18,818 nucleotides of DNA. Source: Roseomonas xinghualingensis. GTDB taxonomy: Bacteria > Pseudomonadota > Alphaproteobacteria > Acetobacterales > Acetobacteraceae. Every line of letters begins with the position of its first letter. Positions within the stretch are counted from its first letter, which is position 1. The stretch spans positions 1 to 18,818 of the forward strand of contig NZ_JAOXLP010000049.1 of NCBI RefSeq assembly GCF_025791835.1, written 5' to 3'. The translations under genes and the position numbers were made by a program. Shown here in pieces: positions 13,257-18,818 of this stretch. The notes below the pieces were generated by a model, which saw only the letters and a list, made by a program, of their open reading frames with translations, did not search any database and had not been told where the DNA came from.

Positions 13257-13536
13257 ATGCCTCCTCCCCAAGAAGATGCAGCACCAGCTCCCGCCGGTGC
13301 GGTGTGGTCCGGTGCTCATAGAGGTAGATGCCCTGCCATGTGCCCAGCACCGGTGCTCCATGCTCCACGGGAATGGAAAGCTGGGTCTGGGTCAGGGCCG
13401 CCCGGATATGAGCTGGCATGTCGTCAGGCCCCTCCTCCTCATGCCTGTAGCGGCCGCCCCCGCCATCCGGCACCAGCCTGGCCAGGAACTCCTCCAGGTC
13501 GATCCGCACATCCGGCGAGGCATTCTCCTGCACCAT
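13255..13536 (-). CDS. yjbQ: YjbQ-family (UPF0047) protein, N-terminally truncated
   Basis: The 93 residues match the last two thirds of YjbQ: QENASPDVRIDLEEFLARLVP, YRHEEEGPDDMPAHIRAAL, LSIPVEHG, LGTWQGIYLYEHR and the LVLHLLGE end. Family members are about 135-140 residues. They start with a ~45-residue region ending in an HTSASL-type motif that holds an active-site His; all of this is missing. Upstream codons in this frame (CWINTGR) and the other frames show no trace of it. The loss coincides with the integrase side, suggesting that prophage insertion or a later rearrangement cut the gene at about 13535-13545. YjbQ proteins can show thiamine-phosphate synthase activity in vitro; this remnant is unlikely to be active. 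Confidence 0.8.
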   Translation of the reverse strand: MVQENASPDVRIDLEEFLARLVPDGGGGRYRHEEEGPDDMPAHIRAALTQTQLSIPVEHGAPVLGTWQGIYLYEHRTTPHRRELVLHLLGEEA

Positions 13537-13570
13537 CCGGCCCGTGTTGATCCAGCATCGCGCAAAGATG

Positions 13571-13593
13571 CCCGTTTTGCCCCAAAATACGGG
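13571..13593. other. Inverted repeat near the prophage B junction (candidate attachment site)
   Basis: CCCGTTTTG-CCC-CAAAATACGGG has arms CCCG/CGGG and TTTTG/CAAAA with a TA bulge. It lies 35 bp outside the truncated yjbQ and 115 bp before the integrase start, where a core or integrase-binding site would be expected. No tRNA gene is present, although P4-type integrases often use one. The other attachment site lies outside the window. Confidence 0.35.
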
Positions 13594-13644
13594 AGGGTCT
13601 GACGCTCACAGGATCCCCCGAACTCCCGCCTCACCCACAACAAT

Positions 13645-13695
13645 CCGGGTATCGACCGGGTATGATCCGGGTACAAAGGAGATGTTTCCCGGGTA
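13645..13695 (+). promoter_or_regulatory. Phased CCGGGTA repeats upstream of the integrase
   Basis: Four copies of CCGGGTA lie at 13645, 13656, 13667 and 13689, with spacing 11, 11 and 22 bp. The last is 13 bp before the integrase ATG. Helical phasing suggests cooperative binding of one protein: an integrase arm site, an excisionase site or an autoregulatory operator. Two more copies 12 bp apart are at 7254 and 7266. Confidence 0.55.
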
Positions 13696-13707
13696 TAGGA
13701 TCTCCGC

Positions 13708-14970
13708 ATGAAGCTGACCGATGCCGCCATCCGAAAGGCCAAGGCCCTCGATGGGAAGCCCATAAAGCTGGCGGATGGGGCCGGGCTCTACCTGCAGGTC
13801 ACGCCTGCCGGCGGCCGCCATTGGCGCTACCGGTACGAGATCCAGGGGCGGGAGAAGTTGCTGGCGCTGGGGAGCTACCCCGCCGTTTCTCTTGCTGATG
13901 CCAGGAAGGCCCGAGAGGCGGCCCGGGAAGACCTGGAGGCGGGCCATGATCCCTCGGTGCAAAAAAAAATTCGTCGTGCCACCGCCGCGCAGGAGGCCGC
14001 CTCCACCTTCGAGGTCGTCGCCCGCGCCTGGCACGCCCTCTACAAGCCGACTTGGTCGGAGCGCCACGCCACCGATGTGATGCGGAACCTGGAGAACGAC
14101 GTCTTCCCCGCCCTCGGGTCTCTCCCAATCAGGTCCATCACCCCGAAGATGGTGCTGACGCTCATGCGGGACGTCGAGGAGCGTTCCCCCACCACCGCGC
14201 GAAAGATGCGCCAGCAGATCAGCGCCGTCTTCGTGTATGCCATCGCGGCGGACCTCGCCGAGACCGATCCCGCCCAGACGATCCGCGGCGCCATGCAGCC
14301 TACCGGGGCTGTTCGTCACCACCCGGCTGTGACTTCGGCCCAAGGCGTTCGAGACGTGTTGGCGAAGCTGGACACCATACCAGCCCACCCCGGAACCCGC
14401 TTGGCGGCGCGGCTGCTGGCCCTCACGGCTCTCCGAAGCAAAGAACTGCGCGGCGCCACGGACGACGAGTTCGAGGGCCTGGATGGGCCAGAGCCGACAT
14501 GGACCGTGCCGGCCGAGCGCATGAAGGGCAGGAAGAACAAGCGCCGGCCCCACAAGGTCCCCCTCTCCCGCCAGGCGGTGGAGATCGTGAAGGCCGCCAG
14601 GGCACTCGCCGGCCGCCAGAAGTACCTCTTCCCTGCCGTGCGGCACTCACACCGGCAGATGAGCGAGACGACGCTGGGGCAGCTCCTGATCCGGGCCGGG
14701 TTCGAGGGCGTCCAGACGCCTCACGGCTTCCGCAGCTCCTTCAGCACCTGCATGAATGAGTTGCTCGCTAACCACCACGACCGCGCGGTTATCGATCTTA
14801 TGTTGGCGCACAAGCCGACCAACCATGTGGAAGGCATCTATAACCAAGCCGCCTACATGGCGCGGCGGCGGGAAATTGCGCAGCAGTGGGCAGACCTGAT
14901 CACTGAAGGCTTGGTGCCGCCCATGGATCTCCTGGTCCTTCCCAGGAGCGGCCTGGGACGAGAGGGCTAG
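13708..14970 (+). CDS. int: Tyrosine recombinase / prophage integrase, P4 type
   Basis: A 420-residue integrase. Residues 1-85 are the DUF4102-type arm-binding domain (LTDAAIRKAKALDGKPIKLADGAGLYLQV, then LALGSYPAVSLADARKARE). Residues ~100-195 are the SAM-like core-binding domain, and ~205-400 the catalytic domain. The catalytic set is visible: Arg243 (TALRSKELRG), Lys273 (RMKGRK), His339 and Arg342 (TPHGFRSSF), His368 (LAHKP) and nucleophile Tyr378 (IYNQAAYMARRR). It integrates and excises DNA by site-specific strand exchange. It borders the truncated yjbQ and reads toward cassette copy B, so it marks one end of prophage B. The start at 13708 is preceded by AGGA and phased CCGGGTA repeats. 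The frame is intact. Confidence 0.93.
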   Translation: MKLTDAAIRKAKALDGKPIKLADGAGLYLQVTPAGGRHWRYRYEIQGREKLLALGSYPAVSLADARKAREAAREDLEAGHDPSVQKKIRRATAAQEAASTFEVVARAWHALYKPTWSERHATDVMRNLENDVFPALGSLPIRSITPKMVLTLMRDVEERSPTTARKMRQQISAVFVYAIAADLAETDPAQTIRGAMQPTGAVRHHPAVTSAQGVRDVLAKLDTIPAHPGTRLAARLLALTALRSKELRGATDDEFEGLDGPEPTWTVPAERMKGRKNKRRPHKVPLSRQAVEIVKAARALAGRQKYLFPAVRHSHRQMSETTLGQLLIRAGFEGVQTPHGFRSSFSTCMNELLANHHDRAVIDLMLAHKPTNHVEGIYNQAAYMARRREIAQQWADLITEGLVPPMDLLVLPRSGLGREG

Positions 14971-15030
14971 AACATACTACGAACATCGCTTAGAGATCAG
15001 GGCCCGGACCACTATCGAGGAAACCCGACC

Positions 15031-15363
15031 TTGGCCCAGAAGCGTCCCCCTTCCCCCCAGCGCGCCGCAATGACCCGCCTCATGGAAGCCATGGCCCGCG
15101 GCGCCACGCCCGACCGTATGGTGCGGCATGTGGATGCCGTGGTGGCCACCCTGCGTGAGCAGGGGGACGCCGAGCAGGTACAGGAATGGCTGGAGGAGAT
15201 GCGCGACGGGTTCGCCGAAAGCGCGGAGGCCGCTGCTGAGGCGATCGATGAGGTGGAGAGCACCGAGAAGGCAGCCCGGCGCGCGGCCGAGAACGCGGCC
15301 AGGGCAATGACGGCTGTGCGTGACGCCTTCTCGCAGCACCTGGCGATGCCGGTTGCGGCATGA
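15031..15363 (+). CDS. Cassette protein of unknown function, 110 residues, Ala-rich helical (copy B)
   Basis: Counterpart of the 117-residue protein at 6776-7129, with a different, shorter N-terminus (MAQKRPPSPQRAAM) and only three substitutions over the remaining ~100 residues (A/T, Q/H and A/T). It starts with TTG at 15031 after a moderately conserved leader; an in-frame ATG at 15070 is a later alternative. The body is an amphipathic Ala/Glu/Arg helix set with no recognised motif. It lies 60 bp after the integrase stop on the same strand, so integrase read-through transcription could reach this operon, which is not the case for copy A. Confidence 0.68.
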   Translation: MAQKRPPSPQRAAMTRLMEAMARGATPDRMVRHVDAVVATLREQGDAEQVQEWLEEMRDGFAESAEAAAEAIDEVESTEKAARRAAENAARAMTAVRDAFSQHLAMPVAA

Positions 15364-15605
15364 GCCAGGAGCGCCAGTCCCACGCCGCTGCGCCTGGCAG
15401 TTCGGACATGTTTGTCCTGACCGAGCAGCACGGCGCCCTTCTGACCCGCGCCATCCAGCGCGACATCGATGCGACGATTGCCTTCGGCGCCAGCCTCAGG
15501 CGCCATGGGGCTCCTGAGGTGGCGGACGGCTGTGACGAAGAGGTCGCGGCGTTGCTCGAGATGGCAGAGGCATTCGGACTGACCGTGCACCTGCGGGAAG
15601 ATTGA
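15360..15605 (+). CDS. Cassette protein of unknown function, 81 residues (copy B)
   Basis: Identical to the copy at 6534-6779 except for Glu instead of Val at residue 4. The ATG overlaps the upstream stop (ATGA, 15360-15363), keeping translational coupling. The near-absence of amino-acid change and the mainly silent nucleotide differences indicate a functional protein, or very recent copying. Helical and acidic toward the C-terminus; no known family recognised. Confidence 0.7.
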   Translation: MSQERQSHAAAPGSSDMFVLTEQHGALLTRAIQRDIDATIAFGASLRRHGAPEVADGCDEEVAALLEMAEAFGLTVHLRED

Positions 15606-15631
15606 TCCCCAGGCACGGTAACTGCCAGCAG

Positions 15632-16420
15632 TCATGCGGGACCGCTGATCAGAACCTCCCCGCGCCGCGCCCCGCAGCCGATACGCGACCCAACCGTGTA
15701 GGTCACTTCGACCTCCTCGACATGGAAGCCCGCGAAGATCCGTCGCACCTCCGGGTGGTCATTCAGCGAGAGCAGAAACCGGCCCTTCAGGCCCGCCAAC
15801 ACCTCGGCAAGGCGCTCGAAATCGGCACGGCTGAAGGCGTCCTCACCATAGTCGCCCTCGTTCCCGAAATACGGCGGATCCAGGTAGAACAGCGTCTCAG
15901 GCCGGTCGTAACGGCACAGGAACTCCGCATAGTGCAGGCGCTCGATCACGACCCCCGATAAGCGATCGTGGATTGCCTCCAGCTGAGGCCCCAGCTTGTT
16001 CACGTCGAAGCGGCCGGGCGACCGCGGATCTATGCCGAAAGTCCGGCCTCTCACCTTCCCGCCGAAGGCCAAGCGCTGGAGATAGAGGAAGCGGGCTGCA
16101 CGCTCCAAGTCGGTAAGCGTGTCCGCGTTGGCGGCACACAGCCGGGTGAACTCGGCCCGGCTGGTGACCTGCCAGCGCAGGGTATCCATCAGCTGCACAT
16201 AGTGGCGCTGGAGAATGCGAAACAGGTTCGCGACGTCAGCAGATAGGTCGTTGATGACCTCCGCCGGTGCCGGGCGGCTGCGCCGCAGGAACACGCCACC
16301 CATCCCTACGAACGGCTCCGCATAGGTGCGGTGCGGGATGGCCTCGATCCGGGCGATAACCCGGCGCGCGAGGTTACGCTTCCCGCCCAGGTAGGGGGCG
16401 GGGGTTGGGCTTGTCAGCAT
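15632..16420 (-). CDS. dam: DNA adenine N6-methyltransferase, D12 class (copy B)
   Basis: A 262-residue D12-class adenine methylase with the same motifs as copy A: PYLGGKR near the N-terminus, AEPFVGMGG (SAM binding), NDLS and DPPY. Differences from copy A over the shared frame are few and conservative (A/T near the start, S/C in the EFLCRYD segment, and QI/HV and D/E in the GFHVEEVEV segment near the C-terminus). None touches a motif, so both copies should be active with the same specificity. It converges with the two-gene operon (26 bp between stops) and diverges from hicA across the structured spacer. A TTG at 16432 is an alternative start. Confidence 0.9.
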   Translation of the reverse strand: MLTSPTPAPYLGGKRNLARRVIARIEAIPHRTYAEPFVGMGGVFLRRSRPAPAEVINDLSADVANLFRILQRHYVQLMDTLRWQVTSRAEFTRLCAANADTLTDLERAARFLYLQRLAFGGKVRGRTFGIDPRSPGRFDVNKLGPQLEAIHDRLSGVVIERLHYAEFLCRYDRPETLFYLDPPYFGNEGDYGEDAFSRADFERLAEVLAGLKGRFLLSLNDHPEVRRIFAGFHVEEVEVTYTVGSRIGCGARRGEVLISGPA

Positions 16421-16440
16421 TGATGAGGACAACTCTACTA

Positions 16441-16560
16441 GCCCCGCCTCCGGCCGGAGGTAGCGGGGCGGTTTATCCGTGCACGGTCATCACCCGTGCG
16501 GCTCGGGCTGTTGCAACCAGCCTGGGCCCCCGCGCCGCTTCAGCGGCGTGGCGGACCTCC
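16441..16560 (-). promoter_or_regulatory. Structured spacer upstream of dam (copy B)
   Basis: Counterpart of 5575-5698. It keeps the 29-nt hairpin around CCTCCGGCCGGAGG (16441-16469), the CCGTGCACGG palindrome (16477-16486) within GCACGG/CCGTGC (16481-16499), the GGCTG/CAGCC stem and the CGCCGC-TTCA-GCGGCG stem (about 16533-16549). Nucleotide changes relative to copy A fall mostly in loops, bulges and outer stem positions. This supports a conserved structure but does not prove an RNA. Confidence 0.45.
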
Positions 16561-16584
16561 GGCGCTCAATCGGCCCCGAAGTTT

Positions 16585-16645
16585 TATGCACATCTATGCG
16601 CATTCAGCCTTGCCCCAACCCCGCCCAATGCGTATAAATGCGCAT
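16585..16645 (+). promoter_or_regulatory. hicAB promoter and HicB operator (copy B)
   Basis: Four ATGCGCAT-type sites lie at 16585-16593, 16595-16603, 16627-16635 and 16637-16645: two pairs with 10-bp spacing, 42 bp apart, exactly as in copy A. The promoter is -35 TTGCCC (16610-16615) and -10 TATAAA (16633-16638) with a 17-bp spacer. The inner pair overlaps the -10, so repressor binding would block polymerase. One outer site is degenerate (TATGCACAT). Confidence 0.7.
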
Positions 16646-16666
16646 ATAGACAACGAAGGGGACTGG

Positions 16667-16867
16667 ATGGGGAAGACGGTGAGCAGCAAGGCGGCAATCA
16701 CCGCCATCGAAGCGGACGGGTGGTTCGAAGTTGCTCAGGAAGGCAGCCACAAGCAGTTCAAGCACCCGGCCAAGAGAGGACGAGCAACCGTCCCCCACCC
16801 CTCGAAAGAGCTTCCGATCGGAACCGTGAAGAGCATCGAGAGGCAGACAGGCGTGAAGCTCCGGTGA
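16667..16867 (+). CDS. hicA: HicA family mRNA interferase toxin (copy B)
   Basis: A 66-residue HicA with the GSHKQFKHP signature and catalytic His28 intact. It differs from copy A at two positions (Thr for Ala in the first helix, Ala for Thr in HPAKRG). Nucleotide identity across the gene is about 99% by eye. It starts at the ATG at 16667, with AAGGGG just upstream. Longer in-frame starts overlap the operator. It is first in the operon, followed by hicB after 81 bp and then a third gene. Confidence 0.9.
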   Translation: MGKTVSSKAAITAIEADGWFEVAQEGSHKQFKHPAKRGRATVPHPSKELPIGTVKSIERQTGVKLR

Positions 16868-16948
16868 GAACCGGGGCTTCCGCCCTTCCAGCGCAACCGG
16901 GCAGGGCAATTAGGCCCAGCCTAAGTCAGGGTATAGGACCCGAAGGAA

Positions 16949-17353
16949 ATGGCGACCCGCTACTATCCAGCGATCCTGGAGCAGTCTTCGGACGGCTTCG
17001 GAGTTTTCTTCCCCGATTTCGACGGGTGCGTCGCCCATGGCGCGACCGCCGAGGACGCAGCGCGTGAAGCCGAGGAGGCTCTTGCCCTCCACATCCGCGG
17101 CATGATCGAGGATGGCGACGCCATTCCCGATCCTACTCCCCTGGAGCGCGTCGAACGCGATCCGGAGGTGGAGGAGTTCGCCCGTATTCTGGTGCGTGCC
17201 GAGCTGCCCGGCCGCGCGGTGCGGGTGAACATGACCATGGAAGAGGGCTTGCTGGCGGCGGTGGATGCCACCGCGCAGCGGCAGGGCAAGAGCCGCTCCG
17301 CGTTCCTGGCGGATGCGGCTCGCGCGGCAATTCAGGGAGCGCGCGCGGCATGA
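16949..17353 (+). CDS. hicB: HicB family antitoxin (copy B)
   Basis: A 134-residue HicB with the same two-domain layout as copy A: an N-terminal RNase-H-like antitoxin fold and a C-terminal ribbon-helix-helix (RAVRVNMTMEEGLLAAVDATAQRQGKSRSAFLADAARAAI). About 13 residues differ from copy A, several in the predicted DNA-binding half (A93V, I95M and the TFAKQQ to ATAQRQ stretch). This raises the question whether the two HicBs still cross-neutralise and cross-repress. The ribosome site is GAAGGA immediately before the ATG. Its stop overlaps the next gene's ATG (ATGA, 17350-17353). Confidence 0.9.
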   Translation: MATRYYPAILEQSSDGFGVFFPDFDGCVAHGATAEDAAREAEEALALHIRGMIEDGDAIPDPTPLERVERDPEVEEFARILVRAELPGRAVRVNMTMEEGLLAAVDATAQRQGKSRSAFLADAARAAIQGARAA

Positions 17354-17658
17354 GCCAGTGGAAGGTGACAGATTACGGCATAGAGGCTGCAGACGGGACC
17401 TACCACATTCCCAAGGCCCGCTTACACGAACTGCGGGCGGGAACCGATCTCTACGATTGGCCCTTGCACATGGCCGAGAAGGAATGGGTGAACATGGACC
17501 AGTTTCTCTCGGCCTTCTGCCTTGCCCTGCAACGCCACCGCATGGACGCTTACGATCCTGACCGCTGCATCCGGTCAGAAGCCAAGGCCCGCAAGGATCA
17601 CGCGGCTGCGGTGGCTTACATGGAGCGTGTCAGCAAGCCGGGGAAGCTGACCTTCTAA
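17350..17658 (+). CDS. Hypothetical protein translationally coupled to hicB (copy B only)
   Basis: A 102-residue protein overlapping the hicB stop by ATGA. It begins with a strand-rich part (WKVTDYGIEAADGTYHIPKARL), then a Trp-containing helical part (DWPLHMAEKEWVNMDQFLSAFCLALQRH) and a basic C-terminal helix (SEAKARKDHAAAVAYMERV). It has no membrane segment or metal motif and no family I recognise. It is absent from cassette copy A. Being the third gene of a toxin-antitoxin operon it may be a passenger or an accessory regulator. Its stop is 3 bp from the stop of the convergent endolysin gene, so it could also belong to the prophage B lysis end. Confidence 0.65.
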   Translation: MSQWKVTDYGIEAADGTYHIPKARLHELRAGTDLYDWPLHMAEKEWVNMDQFLSAFCLALQRHRMDAYDPDRCIRSEAKARKDHAAAVAYMERVSKPGKLTF

Positions 17659-17661
17659 CCC

Positions 17662-18243
17662 CTACAGCCCCGTCTCGCAGAGCGCCCGCTCCTCCGCGCG
17701 CCGCCTCACCAGCCCAGGCAGCCTGATCCCCGCCGCAGTGACCCACTGCGGCTGGCCTGCGTCGTTCTCGTTGAAGGCCCGGCAGCCGCCGCGCCAGTCG
17801 CCGGCGTTGAAGCGACGTGCCGCCGTGGAGCGGCAGAAGGCCCCCGTGCCGATGTTGTAGGCGAAGGACACGGAGGCCGCGAGTTGGTTGGTTCGGCCGG
17901 CAAGCCCCGGCACGCAGGCCAGCACCGGGGCGGCATGGGCGAGCAGCTGCGTCTCCAGGCTCTCCTGGCATTCCGCCTCGGTGTAGCGGCGCCCCACCAC
18001 CACGTCGGTGGTGTCGCCCATGCACTTCGTCGGGATGCCGATCGGGTCCAGGTAGCCGCGGAGCACGACGCCCTCATGGACGGGGACGATGGCGAGGAGG
18101 ATGCTTGCCGCCGCAGCGCCGACCAGCGTCACCAGCGCGCCTTTCCGCCCGGCTGGCACCGGCGCCTTGGCGGGCGGTGCTGTCTTCGGCGCCTCATCCT
18201 GCCAGGTGGCGGCCGTGCCGGCAGCGTTCCACACCCAGGGCAT
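17662..18243 (-). CDS. Phage endolysin, GH24 lysozyme with SAR-like N-terminus
   Basis: A 193-residue GH24 muramidase with the exact E-x8-D-x5-T triad: Glu57 (VHEGVVLRGYLD), Asp66 and Thr72 (PIGIPTKCMGDTT). Further family features are NQLAASVSFAYNIGTGAFCRS and the RFNAGDW and GLVRRRAEERALC segments. Residues ~35-54 form a weakly hydrophobic Ala/Gly/Val/Leu helix right before the catalytic Glu, as in signal-arrest-release endolysins such as that of phage 21. Such enzymes are exported by the host Sec system and activated when released from the membrane. Several cysteines (74, 95, 107 and others) could support disulfide control. Its ATG overlaps the stop of the holin-like gene. It is not closely similar to the endolysin of prophage A. 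Confidence 0.88.
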   Translation of the reverse strand: MPWVWNAAGTAATWQDEAPKTAPPAKAPVPAGRKGALVTLVGAAAASILLAIVPVHEGVVLRGYLDPIGIPTKCMGDTTDVVVGRRYTEAECQESLETQLLAHAAPVLACVPGLAGRTNQLAASVSFAYNIGTGAFCRSTAARRFNAGDWRGGCRAFNENDAGQPQWVTAAGIRLPGLVRRRAEERALCETGL

Positions 18244-18641
18244 CAGGCGGGCCTCATGCCATCCGCCGGAGCGGGGGTCGCTGCCGGCGAGGCCTGGGCC
18301 TTGGCCAGCAGCTCGCCGAAGGCGCCTTGCACCATCGAGCGCAGATCCTCGGCCGACACGCCGACCTTGGCCAGCGTCTCGCCCAGGCGGTTCTGCATGT
18401 AGCGCACGCCCGTGGCGAGCAGCCGCTCCAGCCGGGCGGGATCCACGGGGCCGCCCGCATAGCCCTCGGCCACGAGGATGCTGAACATCTGCCCGCCGGC
18501 ACGCTTCAGGGCTAGGTCAATCATCCATACGCGGACGGCGTGAACGAGAGACGGCAGGGCGAAGCGCAGGCCGATGCCGAGGACGGTGGCCACGGGCGCA
18601 GACAGGCCCAGGGCCGCCAGAATGGCGGTCCAGTCGATCAT
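18243..18641 (-). CDS. Phage holin-like / lysis-region membrane protein
   Basis: A 132-residue protein from the ATG at 18641, with GGAG eight bases before it; a longer frame to 18737 overlaps the upstream gene. The N-terminus has hydrophobic segments (WTAILAALGLSAPVATVLGIGLRFALPSLVHAV, residues ~3-35). It is followed by a mostly helical soluble part (VDPARLERLLATGVRYMQNRLGETL, then AEDLRSMVQGAFGELLAKA) and an Ala/Pro tail. It overlaps the endolysin start by ATGA, so it is coupled to it. Position and topology suggest a holin or pinholin partner for the SAR-like endolysin; an alternative is another small phage membrane protein. Confidence 0.6.
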   Translation of the reverse strand: MIDWTAILAALGLSAPVATVLGIGLRFALPSLVHAVRVWMIDLALKRAGGQMFSILVAEGYAGGPVDPARLERLLATGVRYMQNRLGETLAKVGVSAEDLRSMVQGAFGELLAKAQASPAATPAPADGMRPA

Positions 18642-18672
18642 GATCGTCTCCGAATTGTCTGATTGCCCGGTG

Positions 18673-18686
18673 CCGCCGGGCGGCGG
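18673..18686 (-). repeat. Conserved intergenic hairpin (prophage B copy)
   Basis: Same 14-mer as at 2307-2320, with shared flanks, placed between the stop of the upstream gene and the ribosome site of the holin-like gene. Conservation in the same position of two otherwise different lysis regions suggests a function in mRNA processing or translation. Confidence 0.45.
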
Positions 18687-18687
18687 G

Positions 18688-18818
18688 TCAGGTGCCTTGA
18701 GCGGGCGGGACGAACCAGAAGGCCGGGGCCTCTCCATTCCCGCGCTGGGCGGGGGACGGGAAGAACGCCCCCCGGTTCAGCTGTGATTTGATTTCGCTGA
18801 GCTGGCGGATGATGTCTT
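18688..18818 (-). CDS. C-terminal part of a phage protein, truncated by window edge
   Basis: On the - strand a frame runs from the window edge to a TGA at 18688-18690, giving about 43 residues: DIIRQLSEIKSQLNRG, then a Pro/Gly-rich end with NGEAPAFWFVPP. The first part is coiled-coil-like. The end resembles that of the coiled-coil membrane protein at 1616-2305, which likewise precedes a holin-like gene. It is therefore probably the equivalent gene of prophage B. Only the end is visible, so the assignment is tentative. Confidence 0.5.
   Translation of the reverse strand, partial: DIIRQLSEIKSQLNRGAFFPSPAQRGNGEAPAFWFVPPAQGT

Larger units (their letters stand above)
14967..17353. repeat. Large inverted repeat, copy B: two-gene-dam-hicAB cassette
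   Basis: This is the inverted counterpart of 4822-7188. Its outer limit overlaps the integrase stop codon (CTAGAACATA, 14967-14976) and its inner limit is the hicB stop. Gene order, the ATGA coupling of the small genes, the 26-bp dam/81-residue gene gap, the structured spacer and the hicA operator are all kept. The hicA-hicB spacer is 36 bp longer and unrelated after its first 17 bases. Confidence 0.9.

Noticed and set aside
13606..14646. Long frame opposite the integrase
   Set aside because: The + strand has a full set of tyrosine recombinase residues; the opposite frame shows no family signal.
1..18818. CRISPR arrays or insertion sequences
   Set aside because: No regularly spaced repeats with spacers were seen, and no transposase or terminal-repeat pair. 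The large duplication carries phage-type genes rather than IS genes.

Overview
High-GC DNA (roughly two-thirds G+C by eye) from an alphaproteobacterium, most likely an Acetobacteraceae/Roseomonas-like host. That assignment is an inference from codon usage and gene content; no rRNA or tRNA was seen. The window shows a block of host-type genes caught between the lysis ends of two related prophages that face each other.

Layout. (1) 1-4805, + strand, late/lysis region of prophage A: an edge-truncated gene, a probable tail-fibre/structural protein, a coiled-coil membrane protein, a holin-like protein, a PL1-type pectate lyase and a GH24 endolysin. (2) 4822-7188, cassette copy A: hicB and hicA (-), a DNA adenine methylase (+), and two translationally coupled unknown genes (-). 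(3) 7189-13540, host-type chromosome: Xre-type regulator, a small KPNY-type basic protein, a hypothetical, ExoD-like membrane protein, small membrane and CxxC proteins, MarR-like regulator, 3-methyladenine DNA glycosylase, DnaJ-type zinc-ribbon peptide, a rhodanese frameshifted at a C9 tract, a secreted KTSC-like protein, and a YjbQ gene that has lost its 5' third. (4) 13540-14970, end of prophage B: attachment/regulatory region with phased CCGGGTA repeats and a P4-type tyrosine integrase. (5) 14967-17353, cassette copy B in inverted orientation, with the same five genes. (6) 17350-18818: an extra gene coupled to hicB, then the lysis region of prophage B on the - strand (SAR-like GH24 endolysin, holin-like membrane protein, end of another gene).

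The main observation is that the two cassette copies form an inverted repeat of about 2.4 kb. It flanks about 7.8 kb that holds all the host genes plus the integrase. Homologous recombination between the copies would flip that segment. All five genes are intact in both copies. Protein identity by eye is about 97-99% for hicA, dam and the two unknown genes but only about 90% for hicB, and the hicA-hicB spacer is unrelated, so the cassette is mosaic.

The cassette itself (HicAB toxin-antitoxin, orphan D12-class adenine methylase, and a coupled pair of small unknown proteins converging on the methylase) is the best candidate for an undescribed unit. It has a conserved operator/promoter in front of hicA and a conserved structured spacer between hicA and dam.
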